Shown here: one piece after another, positions 35,624-46,409 of the stretch | Layout: each line of letters starts with the position of its first letter | Numbering within the stretch: position 1 is the first letter of the stretch | DNA from: Thioclava pacifica DSM 10166 | GTDB taxonomy: Bacteria; Pseudomonadota; Alphaproteobacteria; Rhodobacterales; Rhodobacteraceae | Reading direction: 5' to 3' | DNA length: 64,000 bases | NCBI RefSeq assembly: GCF_000714535.1 | Contig: NZ_AUND01000012.1 | Span: 248,001 to 312,000, forward strand | Made by a program: the position numbers and the translations under genes | Notes under the pieces: generated by a model | Database searches by the model: none | What the model was told of the DNA's origin: nothing | Seen by the model: the letters and a program-made list of their open reading frames with translations, nothing else

Positions 35624-36240
35624 CGCTCACTTTCGCGCAGATCGCCCTTTACTCCGGCGCGCTTCTCGTTCTGTTTCTGACCCCCGGCCCCGTCTGGCTC
35701 GCACTTCTGGCGCGTGCCATGTCGGGCGGTTTCGCGAGCGCCTGGCCGCTCGCGCTTGGCGTCACCGTGGGTGACATGATCTGGCCTGCACTCGCCATTC
35801 TTGGCGTATCCTGGCTTGTGGGCGAGTTCAGTTGGTTTCTCGAGGCCCTACGCTGGGTCGCCGTCCTGATGTTCGTCGGCATGGGGGTGCTGCTGATCCG
35901 CCATGCCGATCACCAGATCAGCTCCGACAGCCGCCTGACGCGCCCCGGCATGTGGGCGGGCTTCGTCGCGGGGCTGATCGTGATCATAGGCAATCCCAAG
36001 GCGATCCTGTTCTATATGGGCATCCTGCCGGGCTTCTTCCCGATCGCGACGATGACCTGGATCGACATCGCGATCGTCAGCCTGATTTCGGCCGTCGTAC
36101 CGCTGACCGGAAACCTGATCCTCGCAGCCTTCGTGGACCGGATACGGACCTTCGTGCAAAGCCGCGGCAAGCTCGCCCGGCTGAACCGGATCGCAGGCGG
36201 TCTGATGATCTTCGTAGGCCTCGTGATCGCCGTGACGTGA
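35620..36240 (+). CDS. LysE family translocator
   Basis: 206 residues with about six hydrophobic segments. 'LVLFLTPGPVWLALLARAMSGGFASAWPLALGVTVGD' is the LysE signature (T-P-G-P near the N-terminus, then G-x-x-x-G-D). 'GLIVIIGNPKAILFYMGILPGF' is the second conserved loop (N-P-K). Members export amino acids or related small molecules. Overlaps the VOC gene by 4 bases. It lies between recF and gyrB, so it may be transcribed from replication-gene promoters. Confidence 0.9.
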   Translation: MTLTFAQIALYSGALLVLFLTPGPVWLALLARAMSGGFASAWPLALGVTVGDMIWPALAILGVSWLVGEFSWFLEALRWVAVLMFVGMGVLLIRHADHQISSDSRLTRPGMWAGFVAGLIVIIGNPKAILFYMGILPGFFPIATMTWIDIAIVSLISAVVPLTGNLILAAFVDRIRTFVQSRGKLARLNRIAGGLMIFVGLVIAVT

Positions 36241-38772
<2,532 letters not shown>

Positions 38773-38781
38773 AGTGGTGTA

Positions 38782-38809
38782 GGGCAGCGCATAATGCTTC
38801 GCGCTGCCC
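38782..38809 (+). terminator. Hairpin just after gyrB
   Basis: GGGCAGCGC (38782-38790) pairs with GCGCTGCCC (38801-38809), a 9-bp perfect stem with a 10-nt loop 9 bases past the gyrB stop. No T-tract follows, so it may stabilise the mRNA end or act with the second hairpin at 38854-38883. Confidence 0.6.
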
Positions 38810-38853
38810 ATAAGGTTTCGTTCTCGCGGTTTGGGCCTACAAGGCGAACGGGG

Positions 38854-38883
38854 AGGATTCTCGAATCCTGGTCACACTTTTTT
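38854..38883 (+). terminator. Second hairpin with T-tract downstream of gyrB
   Basis: AGGATT (38854-38859) pairs with AATCCT (38864-38869) around a CTCG loop. TTTTTT follows at 38878-38883. The T-run begins 8 nt after the stem, so efficiency is uncertain. Between 38773 and 39099 I see these two hairpins and no gene. Confidence 0.5.
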
Positions 38884-39099
38884 GATAAATTTCTGACCCA
38901 GCTTCGGTTCCAGAGCTATGGGTGGACGTCAGCCAGGGAGAACCGCCTGCTTGGCACTCACTCTGCCAGAAACTCGATCGGCAGCTTTTGATCGCAGCGC
39001 GACAAAAAGGGCGGGAAGCGCAATTCTCTGGTCGCGACACAGCGTCAAACTGGACTGGGCAACCGAAAAGAGTGTCCATGCTTGGCGAAGGAGATCAAC

Positions 39100-39399
39100 G
39101 TGACCAAACCAAGTAAGGCTGAAATCTTAGACCTCGTGAGCAAACGCGCAAAAAATCGGATAAAGGGCAGCGTGCGGTTAGAGATGCCCGGCACAGCTAC
39201 GTTCTATGTGGACGAAACTGGAGCAATTGAGAGCGATCAGGCCGCTGACATAACTCTGACGGCGGAGGCTAGCGTGTTCTACGACATAGCAATGGGAGTA
39301 AAGAACCCCGCAAAGGCGTTTATGATGCGCCAGCTAAAAGTTGACGGAAATCCTATGAAAGCGCTCAAAATTGGAGAAATCCTGAGTACGACGGACTAG
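39100..39399 (+). CDS. Small SCP2 sterol-binding domain protein
   Basis: 99 residues from GTG at 39100, chosen because AAGGAG (39088-39093) lies 6 nt upstream. The TTG at 39082 would overlap that site. The fold features are those of a single SCP2 domain: 'IKGSVRLEMPGTATFYVDETGAI', 'AADITLTAEASVFYDIAMGVKNPAKAFMMRQLKVDGNPMKALKIGEIL', where the M-R-Q-L-K-V-D-G strand-turn is diagnostic. It probably binds lipids or CoA esters. Base composition and codons are clearly more AT-rich than the flanking gyrB, suggesting acquisition by transfer. Monocistronic. Confidence 0.78.
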   Translation: MTKPSKAEILDLVSKRAKNRIKGSVRLEMPGTATFYVDETGAIESDQAADITLTAEASVFYDIAMGVKNPAKAFMMRQLKVDGNPMKALKIGEILSTTD

Positions 39400-39731
39400 A
39401 TTTCTTGACCCAACACGACCCGGCTTCATCGCAGGTTTGATGTATTCCTCACGCGAGACGCGGTGTTGCTGGGAAACGCGCAAATGCTCGGTCGATACAA
39501 CCGCCGCGAATTGCAGCACTGTGAGCGGCGCCGAGTTCAAATCATTTCGGATCATGCGCAAGCGGCGAATGTCCGGTCGGGCGGGTAGCGCCGCAACGGG
39601 CACTCGGCAGGATGAATGGCTGCAAAGGGCCGACCGCGGAATTGAACTGATTTGAACGGAGAAGCCGCGTGTAGCTTCTGCGAGAAAGTTGCGATGCGAA
39701 CCACTGCAGATCTGGGCGGCGATAACGAAGC
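39400..39731. other. Gene-poor intergenic region, possibly decayed repeat
   Basis: 332 bases with no convincing gene. A minus-strand frame spans it (39334-39735, 133 codons), but it overlaps the SCP2 gene, begins with no ribosome-binding site, and has arginine/serine-rich composition typical of a non-coding frame. I have an impression of similar spurious frames being common in Rhodobacteraceae intergenic repeats, which would need a search to confirm. Confidence 0.4.
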
Positions 39732-40409
39732 TCACCGCCGAGATGGCTGAAATAGGAGTCTAAGGCAAAACGCAGACTCTGCGAGGATTGTCACCCCATA
39801 CGCCGGAGCGAAAGCTGCCGAAAGGTGAGGAGCGACGAACCGCAAACCGCTGCCGGTCAGATAGACCAAACCCGCAAATGCGAGCCCTGCACCGAAGGCT
39901 TTTGCGAAGACGCCCGAACGCCAGACCAACGCGCCCATCATCAGGCTGTTCACGCCGAAGAAGACCAGCCCGAGATCATAGCCGTGGCCATGCAGGTCGA
40001 GAAACACCAGTGCCAGTGACTGCATGTCGCCCGCGTCGCCTGCGTTCGAAAGGAGCAGCCAAGCAGCCTGCAACGCCATCAGATTTGCCGCGATGAGGAC
40101 AGCCTGGATCAGCCGGAACACCATCGCCGACAGGGCAAGTCCGTGGGCTACCTTTCGAAAAATCAGGTAGAGCAGGACGGCGAGGCCAACGTCACTCAGC
40201 GCCATGACCAGATCGGCGGCAATTGCCAGTCGGAATTGGCCCGGCGCCGCGAGGATCGCCTTGGCCGTACCCGGGGCATCCGACAGATCGATCAGCGGGC
40301 CCCGAAGGCCAAGCTCGGCACCGAGCCCCATGACGATGATGACGAGATAAAGTATGCCGGCGATGCGAGACTTTCGGGCCAGATCGTCGGACAGGGAAAG
40401 ATGGCTCAC
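39732..40409 (-). CDS. DUF4386 domain-containing membrane protein
   Basis: 225 residues with six hydrophobic segments. 'LARKSRIAGILYLVIIVMGLGAELGLRGPLI' and 'AMVFRLIQAVLIAANLMALQAAWLLLS', 'DLHGHGYDLGLVFFGVNSLMMGALVWRSG' are DUF4386 features. Function unknown. It is preceded by, and overlaps by 4 bases, the upstream DMT transporter gene, forming a two-gene unit of membrane proteins. Confidence 0.83.
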   Translation of the reverse strand: MSHLSLSDDLARKSRIAGILYLVIIVMGLGAELGLRGPLIDLSDAPGTAKAILAAPGQFRLAIAADLVMALSDVGLAVLLYLIFRKVAHGLALSAMVFRLIQAVLIAANLMALQAAWLLLSNAGDAGDMQSLALVFLDLHGHGYDLGLVFFGVNSLMMGALVWRSGVFAKAFGAGLAFAGLVYLTGSGLRFVAPHLSAAFAPAYGVTILAESAFCLRLLFQPSRR

Positions 40410-41323
40410 GCGGAAGATCCTAGTTTGGTGACTGTCAGGCTGCGTTCGAGTGTATCACGACGGCGCGCGGACGCGCGCGGGCGGTTCGCGCGCTGTCCCG
40501 CCCAGACCGCCAGAAGGACGATGGCCGCGCCGCTCATCTGGAGCCAAGACAGCCCCTGACCCAGCCAGAGCCATCCGAGAATGACCGCCGTGACCGGGCT
40601 CATCATCCCAAGCATGGAGACCGCGCCGGGCTCGAGGCGGGCGATACCGCGGAACCAGATCGCATAGGTCGCGGCCGCTCCGATCAGGCCGAGCCAGATC
40701 AGCCCAGCAAGGTTCAGCGCGGTCAGCGGCGGCAACGACGGCTCGACGATCAAAGCCAGTGGTAGCAAGATGAGCCCGCCCGCCGCGAGTTGCCAGCCGG
40801 TGAAACTGAGCGGCGAGACGGGCGGCTGCCACTTGCGGCTCAGCACCGTGCCTGCCGCCATCGACGCGGCCCCACCAAGACCAGCGGCTATTCCCACAGG
40901 GTCGAGTGCAGCCTCGGGCCCCAGGAGAAGAAGCGCGACGCCCAGAACTCCCGTGGCCGCCGCAATGACCGCACCGGCCAGGATCGGCGTGCCAAGCCAG
41001 CCGCGCGCCATGAGAATGACCATCATCGCCTGGAGCGAGCCAAGCGTCGCCGCGACTCCCCCGGGTAGCCGATAGGCCGCCACGAATAGCAGGCTCCAGA
41101 ACACGGTGAAGTTCAGGCTGCCAAGCAGGAAAGCGCGGCCGAGCCATGCGCGCGGCGGCAGCGATCGCGTGAGCATGATCAGCACGAGCCCCGCAGGTAA
41201 GGCACGCAGAGCCGCAAGCGTGATCGGATAGCCAGCGGGCAGAGCTTCGGTGGTGACGAGATAGGTGCTCCCCCAGATAGCCGGGGCGAGCGCCGTAAGA
41301 ATAATATCGGTAGTGCGTGACAT
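40406..41323 (-). CDS. DMT-family (EamA) transporter
   Basis: 305 residues from ATG at 41323, ten membrane helices in two EamA repeats. 'LAPAIWGSTYLVTTEALPAGYPITLAALRALPAGLVLIM' opens repeat 1, and 'IWFRGIARLEPGAVSMLGMMSPVTAVILGWLWLGQ' is the typical last pair. It resembles YedA/RhaT-like exporters; substrate unknown. The upstream extension runs antisense into a neighbouring frame and was rejected. Overlaps the DUF4386 start by 4 bases. Confidence 0.87.
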   Translation of the reverse strand: MSRTTDIILTALAPAIWGSTYLVTTEALPAGYPITLAALRALPAGLVLIMLTRSLPPRAWLGRAFLLGSLNFTVFWSLLFVAAYRLPGGVAATLGSLQAMMVILMARGWLGTPILAGAVIAAATGVLGVALLLLGPEAALDPVGIAAGLGGAASMAAGTVLSRKWQPPVSPLSFTGWQLAAGGLILLPLALIVEPSLPPLTALNLAGLIWLGLIGAAATYAIWFRGIARLEPGAVSMLGMMSPVTAVILGWLWLGQGLSWLQMSGAAIVLLAVWAGQRANRPRASARRRDTLERSLTVTKLGSSA

Positions 41324-41396
41324 CGGGTGACTCGAATTCAAGGACAAGCGAGAGGGAGAGGGAACAGCGCGAGGGTCCATGTGTCGGCGGGCCGCA

Positions 41397-41894
41397 TTAC
41401 GCCCCCTCCGCATGCTGCACCAAGAGAAAGCCTTCCTCCCGCGACGGCTCGACGAAGTGGCGCGTGAACTGGCGAAACTGGGTTTCGGACACCGCGAACG
41501 GGTGATCCCCGCGTTGATTGCGCGCCTGCAACCGCGCCAGGCACATAGCGTCGGACACGTCGAGCACATGAAGTTGATGCGTCGCATCGGTCTGGTCGAG
41601 GATACCGCGTAGCCAGTCCCGTTGCGCGACGGTATTCGCTGGAAAATCGAGCACAACCGAAAGGCCCGCATCCAGCAGTTTCACGACATGTGGCGCGATG
41701 ACTCGCCGGAGCCTCGAAGAATAGTCGACGTAATCGGACGGTAACCGCAACGCATAGGCAAAAAGCGCGTGGAGCCACTCGTCCTCGGCGATGAGCACCG
41801 TTCCGGGCGCGCGCGCCAAGCGTGCTGCCAAGGTGGATTTGCCAGAGGCGATCTTGCCGCACAGCATGTGAAGGGTTGGTGAAGGATGGGTCAT
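41397..41894 (-). CDS. P-loop ATPase/kinase-like protein
   Basis: 165 residues from ATG at 41894. Walker A 'CGKIASGKSTLAARLA' (12-27) is followed by 'TVLIAEDEWLHALF', a lid-like region, and 'GLSVVLDFPANTVAQRDWL' (Walker-B-like strand with D). The C-terminal 'HPFAVSETQFRQFTRHFVEPSREEGF' resembles zeta-toxin/AAA_33 small-molecule kinases. It may phosphorylate a small metabolite or antibiotic. No antitoxin partner is visible next to it, so a toxin role is not supported. Same strand as the DMT pair, 73 bases apart. Confidence 0.78.
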   Translation of the reverse strand: MTHPSPTLHMLCGKIASGKSTLAARLARAPGTVLIAEDEWLHALFAYALRLPSDYVDYSSRLRRVIAPHVVKLLDAGLSVVLDFPANTVAQRDWLRGILDQTDATHQLHVLDVSDAMCLARLQARNQRGDHPFAVSETQFRQFTRHFVEPSREEGFLLVQHAEGA

Positions 41895-42079
41895 TTTGGG
41901 ACCTTCGGTCGGGTCGCTCAGCGGAAGTGGCGAGGAGAAAGACAGGGGCGCTCGGGCCAAGGCTCGAGTCCGATATCGCGCATCAGATGGGGTGAGAGAT
42001 CGCGCGGTACGCGGCGCGGGGTGTAGCGCCGATGCCGGAGACCTCGGAACAGGAAACAGAACTGCATCTGGATTACTCC

Positions 42080-42718
42080 TCAGGCGATGAGTTTCAGCGA
42101 GCTGCGCAACTGCGCCGCGAGGTCGTCGCGCGTCCTGTTCACAAGGCGCGCGCCCGTTTCCCGGACGATCAGCGCTGGAATGGAGCGCACCTGGAGCGCG
42201 CGGGCGCGTTGCCGATCGGCTTCGACAGCCTCGGCCGTGGCCGGGGCGTCGAACGCGTCTGCGAAGGCCGTCGTCTCGAAACCGAGGCTTCGCGCGACGT
42301 CACGCACGACGCCCGGATCGGCGATGTTCCGGGCCTCGGTGAGATGCGCGCGCTGCAGTCGGTCGAATATTTTCCAATGGGCACCCTGCCCGCCCAGCAT
42401 CTCGGCGGCCTTGCATCCGAGCGCGGCGGTCATCCCGTGGGGATAGTCGAACGGCGCGGCCCGCATGGCCTCGATATCGACAAGCTCGGGCCGGTCGCTG
42501 ACCTCTCGGCAGACCGTCCAATGCCCGAGAATGGTCTCGCGAGCCGCTTCGGATGACCCCCAGCGCGCGGCCATCTCGGCGCGATCGGCCTGAAGGACGA
42601 AAGTGCGGTGCCGAATATCGAGATCGAACTCGGCGGCGAGGCTCCGCATCCGAGACGAGATGTTGAAGCACCAGCAGCAGACGACGTCGTGAAAGAAATC
42701 GATGGTGAGCCTCGGCAT
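42080..42718 (-). CDS. DsbA family oxidoreductase (FrnE-like)
   Basis: 212 residues from ATG at 42718, no signal peptide. 'LTIDFFHDVVCCWCFNISSRM' has the thioredoxin-type active site C14-C-W-C17. A helical insertion follows ('ETILGHWTVCREVSDRPEL', 'DIEAMRAAPFDYPHGMTAALG'), and the second half has 'VRSIPALIVRETGARLVN' with the cis-Pro. Cytoplasmic thiol-disulfide or isomerase activity is likely. It starts within the wrbA stop (TGATG), so it is coupled to it and belongs to a redox group under the LysR regulator upstream. Confidence 0.87.
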   Translation of the reverse strand: MPRLTIDFFHDVVCCWCFNISSRMRSLAAEFDLDIRHRTFVLQADRAEMAARWGSSEAARETILGHWTVCREVSDRPELVDIEAMRAAPFDYPHGMTAALGCKAAEMLGGQGAHWKIFDRLQRAHLTEARNIADPGVVRDVARSLGFETTAFADAFDAPATAEAVEADRQRARALQVRSIPALIVRETGARLVNRTRDDLAAQLRSSLKLIA

Positions 42719-43341
42719 CACGCGGCCTCCTCGTTCAGGGCGGCTCCTGCGAGCCGCGCCGCGATCCGGGCGACATGGGCGCCTTGAAAGCGTGCGCCCG
42801 CAAGGTCCGTCTCGGTTGGCACCCGCGATCCGTCGGCCCCGGCGATCGTGCCAGCGCCGTAGGGCGCACCGCCGACAATCCCGTCCGCCCGCGTCTGATC
42901 GGCGAAGGTGTAGGGCATTCCGGCGATCAGCATCCCGAAATGCTGCAGTGGAATCTGCGTGGAGAGCAGCGTCGCCTCGTGCCCGCCATGCTGCGAGCCG
43001 GTCGAGGTGAACACGGCGGCGACCTTTCCGACGAGCGCATTGCGCGCCCAAAGCCCGCCCGCCTGATCGAGGAAAGACTTCACCTGCCCGGCCATCATCC
43101 CGAACAGCGTGGGCGTGCCAAAGATGATCGCGTCATAGGCTTCGAGGTCCGCGGGGCTGGCGACGGGCGTGTCATCGGCCGCGAAGCCCGCCTTCTGCCG
43201 GATATCGTCAGACAGGGTTTCAGGAACACGGCGCAGGTCGACATGCGTGCCGGGCACGCTGCGCGCCCCCTCGGCTTCGGCTTGGGCGAGCGCACGGACA
43301 TGGCCGTAGCTGGAGTAATAGAGAACGAGAACGCGGGTCAT
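42718..43341 (-). CDS. wrbA: NAD(P)H:quinone oxidoreductase, WrbA type
   Basis: 207 residues. The flavodoxin-like FMN site is '[26 protein letters not shown]', then '[30 protein letters not shown]' and '[28 protein letters not shown]' (the family T-S-T-x-S-Q-H-G-G). It reduces quinones by two electrons as a tetramer, protecting against oxidative cycling. It is coupled to the DsbA-like gene downstream. The LysR gene lies 106 bases upstream on the same strand. Confidence 0.95.
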   Translation of the reverse strand: MTRVLVLYYSSYGHVRALAQAEAEGARSVPGTHVDLRRVPETLSDDIRQKAGFAADDTPVASPADLEAYDAIIFGTPTLFGMMAGQVKSFLDQAGGLWARNALVGKVAAVFTSTGSQHGGHEATLLSTQIPLQHFGMLIAGMPYTFADQTRADGIVGGAPYGAGTIAGADGSRVPTETDLAGARFQGAHVARIAARLAGAALNEEAA

Positions 43342-43447
43342 TGGATCCTCTCAGGGCATGGGTTTCGTTGCCTGAAAAGATCGGGGATCAGCGGCGTCGG
43401 AATAAGCGGCCGAAGCTCACTTCATTCTTTACGCTGGTTGAAGAATG

Positions 43448-44335
43448 TCAGGCTTCCATCGCCGCGCGGAGATGATCGAGAAACGCCGTCACTTTCGCAT
43501 CCATACCCAGACGAGAGCCCGTCACGGCGAAGATTTCGGGCGCAGGCAGTTCCCACTCCGGCAGGACGCGCACCAACTCGCCTCGCCTCTCCGGCTCGTT
43601 CGAGACGAAATCCGGCAAGGTGCCGATGCCTTGGCCCGCGATCAGCAGATCACGCAGCACGAGGCTGTTGCCTACGCGAATGGCAGGATCGAGATCGAGG
43701 ATGAGTGTGCCTTCTGGCCCGTTCAACGCCCATTTCGTCAGATGGTCGGCCAGCAGGAAGCCGATGACCCTATGCCCTGCGATATCCTCCGGTCGCTCGG
43801 GTAAACCGGCCCCGGCAAGATAGGCGGGCGAAGCGAAAATACGCTGCCGCATCGTGCCGATCCTGCGCGCGATCAGGGCGGAATCCGGCATCGCGGGTCG
43901 GATACGGATCGAGACATCGAAGCCGCCCTCGACCATGTCGACGATCCGGTCGTCAAGCGAGAGCGACAGCCGAAGATCGGGATGTGCGTCGAGAAACTCC
44001 GGCAGGATTGGAGAGATCATCGTCTGACCAAACGAGCTGGACGCATTCACTTTGAGATGCCCGCGCACTGCCCCCGCCCCATCGCGGATGCGCGTCTCGA
44101 CCGTCTTCACCGCATCGAGGATGCCGCTCGCCTCGTCGTAGTATAGCCGCCCGGCATCGGTCAGCGACATCGCGCGCGTCGTGCGGGTAAGCAGCGAGCT
44201 CCCGAGGCTTTCTTCCAGCAGCTTGATCTCGCGGCTCAGAAGTGCAGGCGAAACCCCGAGGTCCTCCGCGGCACGCACGAAACTGCCGCGTTCGACAATG
44301 CGGCGAAAGGCTTGCATGACGGAGAGCTTGTCCAT
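43448..44335 (-). CDS. LysR family transcriptional regulator
   Basis: 295 residues from ATG at 44335. N-terminal winged helix-turn-helix 'MQAFRRIVERGSFVRAAEDLGVSPALLSREIKLLEESLGSSLLTRTTRAMSLTDAG' (about 7-65), then a LysR substrate-binding domain ('LRLSLSLDDRIVDMVEGGFDVSIRIRP'). This is the CrgA/DsdC-like class that often controls divergent or adjacent oxidoreductases. It lies just upstream of wrbA-dsbA in the same orientation and may autoregulate and control them; the effector is unknown. Confidence 0.93.
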   Translation of the reverse strand: MDKLSVMQAFRRIVERGSFVRAAEDLGVSPALLSREIKLLEESLGSSLLTRTTRAMSLTDAGRLYYDEASGILDAVKTVETRIRDGAGAVRGHLKVNASSSFGQTMISPILPEFLDAHPDLRLSLSLDDRIVDMVEGGFDVSIRIRPAMPDSALIARRIGTMRQRIFASPAYLAGAGLPERPEDIAGHRVIGFLLADHLTKWALNGPEGTLILDLDPAIRVGNSLVLRDLLIAGQGIGTLPDFVSNEPERRGELVRVLPEWELPAPEIFAVTGSRLGMDAKVTAFLDHLRAAMEA

Positions 44336-45219
44336 TTCGGAAGAACCTTGTGGCGGTCGGTAACGCTCCGAATAGCACGAACGTCGCCCTACGCGAACGC
44401 CCCATGGCGCGCCATCGCTTTCGCTGACTATCAGTAGCGCGTGATCCGAGCCCGCAGGCCGAGCCACATTTCGATGCGGAGCGCACTACTCTTAACGCAA
44501 GCTTAGCGCCCCGAAGCTCGCAACGTTTTCCGAAGTCCCCCGAGAGACCGATAACCACCCCCAAAGGGAAAAGACTGACCTATTGCAGTATGGAACTCTC
44601 ATCATCGATGAAAGCCAAACTGTTTCGCCCAGCTTCGATGATCGCAGTTCAAACAGGGCGCAAGCCGTGGAGTTTGCTCCGCCCGACAGAAATGTCTGCC
44701 TCTCCGCCACACTCCTCGGCAATTAAGATGTCGATTGGCTCGCGCACCTATACGAAAAGCGCGGCACTTTCTGACATGCTGGCCCCATTCGTCGCGATCC
44801 GCCAACGCTCAGACATCGACGAGACGGGCGACCGGCGAGGGCGCGCGTGGGCTAGCCGAGTTCACGTCGCAACCTTAGGTTCCGCGCAGGAAAACGTCTG
44901 GCTGAGCAAAGCGGCGCCACAGCAGAGGATCCCCTTGGGAACGGCAGCTATAGAGTGGGGTGACCTTTCGATCGGGAGGGCAACGAGCCGGAATTCAGAC
45001 AGGCCTCGTCGTGAGTTGCCCGCACTCGATCAACGTGATTCTCACCGCGGCGTGATCAAACTTCGCCACTCAACGCAACATTCTGCTCAAAAATTGTGCA
45101 AAATTCGTAAGAATGTGAGGCTGGATTGCCGAAGCTCGAACGACAACTCCGTTAAGTCTTGTCGTCAGCCCCCCTCGCTGCGAACTTAAAGCCACATCGG
45201 AAAAATCCGAACGGCATTC
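44336..45219. other. Long gene-poor intergenic region
   Basis: 884 bases between the LysR gene and the amide operon leader. The longest frame (44590-45189, plus) would encode 199 residues, but it has an improbable composition, no ribosome-binding site and no recognisable domain. Base composition from about 44480 is less GC-rich than the flanks. Short inverted repeats occur near 45141-45163 (CGACAA/TTGTCG) and 45197-45210 (TCGGA/TCCGA). It probably contains the operon promoter plus decayed sequence. Confidence 0.45.
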
Positions 45220-45278
45220 ACGCCTCGCTTTGACACCGCGCTTTTGCGGACAGTCAGCGAGGCGTTTTGCGTTTTGGC
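45220..45278 (+). terminator. Leader terminator upstream of amiC (candidate AmiR antitermination target)
   Basis: ACGCCTCGCT (45220-45229) pairs with AGCGAGGCGT (45256-45265), a 10-bp perfect stem. The 26-nt interior folds further (TGAC/GTCA and CCGC/GCGG at 45236-45239 with 45246-45249). It is followed by TTTTGCGTTTT. It lies 25-38 bases before the amiC ATG with no gene upstream to terminate, so it is an attenuator rather than an end-of-gene stop. A second CCTCGCT copy at 45173-45179 offers an alternative partner for the 3' arm. Confidence 0.75.
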
Positions 45279-45302
45279 TCCGAAGAAACCGCGAGGGTGA
45301 AG

Positions 45303-46409
45303 ATGAAGAAACGGATCGAGCTTGGACTGCTCTATTCCCGCTCGGGGAGCTATTCGCTGATCTCCGAGGCGTGCCGCATCGGTGCGCTGAGTGCGATCGC
45401 CGAGATCAACGCCCTGCCGGACTTCCCACTGAGCCTGATCCCGGTCGAGCGCGATCCGCAGGGCAATATCGACGCCTATGGCCCGCTTTGCGAGGAAATC
45501 CTGCGCGAGAGCGGCGCCCGGCATGTAGTCGGCTGTGTCACCTCGTGGAGCCGCAAAGAGGTGATCCCGACGCTGGAGAAATTCGGCGGCACGCTCTGGT
45601 ATGCGGTGCCCTACGAGGGGTTCGAGGCCTCCGATCACATCGTCTACACCCATGCCTGCCCGAACCAGCACCTTCTGCCCCTGTTGGGTTGGGCCTTTGC
45701 GCGGCTCGGCCGCCGGGGCTTCCTGACCGGATCGAATTACATCTGGGGCTGGGAGATGAACCGGCTCGCACGCGATGTGATCTCATCTGCGGGCGGCGAG
45801 GTGCTGGGCGAGCGCTACCTGCGGCTCGGCTCGCTCGAGATCGACCGGATGATCGACGAAATTCGCGCCACGCGCCCCGATTTCGTTCTCAACAACCTGA
45901 TTGGCCCGTCGCAATACGCCTTCCTCGAAGCCTATCACCGCCTCGGCCAGGAAGACCCGCATTTCCGCCCCGAGACCTGCCCGATCCTGTCGTGCAATCT
46001 CACCGAATGCGAAATGCCGGCGATCCATCCGGCGGCCGCCGAGGGGCTGGTCGCGGCAGGTCCTTATTTTCGCGGAGCCTCGGGCTGGCCCGAGGTCACG
46101 AACCGGAATTTCGGCTCGTCGCACGAGGCAGCCGCCTGGTCCTCGGTCTATCGCTTGGCGCGGCTGCTTTCAGGCCATGAAGGCGCGCCGGAGCAAAGTC
46201 TCGCGCAGCTTCTGGCCGATGCGCCCGCGGGCAGCGAGGGCATTGATCTGGCGACCCACCATACCGAGCTGCCCGTGCTGATCGCGCAGGTCGAGAACGG
46301 GGCCTTCGCGGTGCGCGAGAGCTTCGCTCCGGTGGCAGGCGATCCCTATCTCGCCCATGGCCGCGAAGCGGTCGCACCCGGGGCGCCGCGCCTGAAGGTG
46401 GTGTCATGA
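45303..46409 (+). CDS. amiC: AmiC-type amide-binding sensor (periplasmic-binding-protein fold, cytoplasmic)
   Basis: 368 residues from ATG at 45303. 'ELGLLYSRSGSYSLISEACRIGALSAIAEINA' is the start of a Peripla_BP_5/AmiC-UrtA fold ligand-binding domain. 'ESGARHVVGCVTSWSRKEVIPTLEKFGGTLWYAVPYEGFE' and 'HLLPLLGWAFARLGRRGFLTGSNYIWGWEMNRLARDVI' match AmiC. No signal peptide, as expected of AmiC rather than a transporter component. In Pseudomonas AmiC holds AmiR inactive until an amide binds. It overlaps amiR by 4 bases. Confidence 0.87.
   Translation: MKKRIELGLLYSRSGSYSLISEACRIGALSAIAEINALPDFPLSLIPVERDPQGNIDAYGPLCEEILRESGARHVVGCVTSWSRKEVIPTLEKFGGTLWYAVPYEGFEASDHIVYTHACPNQHLLPLLGWAFARLGRRGFLTGSNYIWGWEMNRLARDVISSAGGEVLGERYLRLGSLEIDRMIDEIRATRPDFVLNNLIGPSQYAFLEAYHRLGQEDPHFRPETCPILSCNLTECEMPAIHPAAAEGLVAAGPYFRGASGWPEVTNRNFGSSHEAAAWSSVYRLARLLSGHEGAPEQSLAQLLADAPAGSEGIDLATHHTELPVLIAQVENGAFAVRESFAPVAGDPYLAHGREAVAPGAPRLKVVS

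Noticed and set aside
38851-38883. tRNA-like 3' end or attachment site (ggattctcgaatcct)
   Set aside because: The rest of a cloverleaf cannot be built; a terminator-type hairpin with T-run explains the bases better.
41397-41894. Zeta-toxin of a toxin-antitoxin system
   Set aside because: P-loop kinase fold fits, but no epsilon-like antitoxin gene is adjacent.
44755-44785. Sigma-54 promoter before the amide operon
   Set aside because: GG and GC elements are 13 bases apart instead of 10, and no full TGGCAC-N5-TTGC match exists.
44590-45189. 199-codon plus-strand frame before the amide operon
   Set aside because: Improbable composition, no SD, no domain; it would also place the AmiR leader directly after a gene with no support.
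45050-45265. EutV/NasR-type dual hairpins with A1/G4 hexaloops in the amide leader
   Set aside because: Searched by eye; candidate loops (for example the one at GGC/GCC near 45213-45224) have A1 but not G4.
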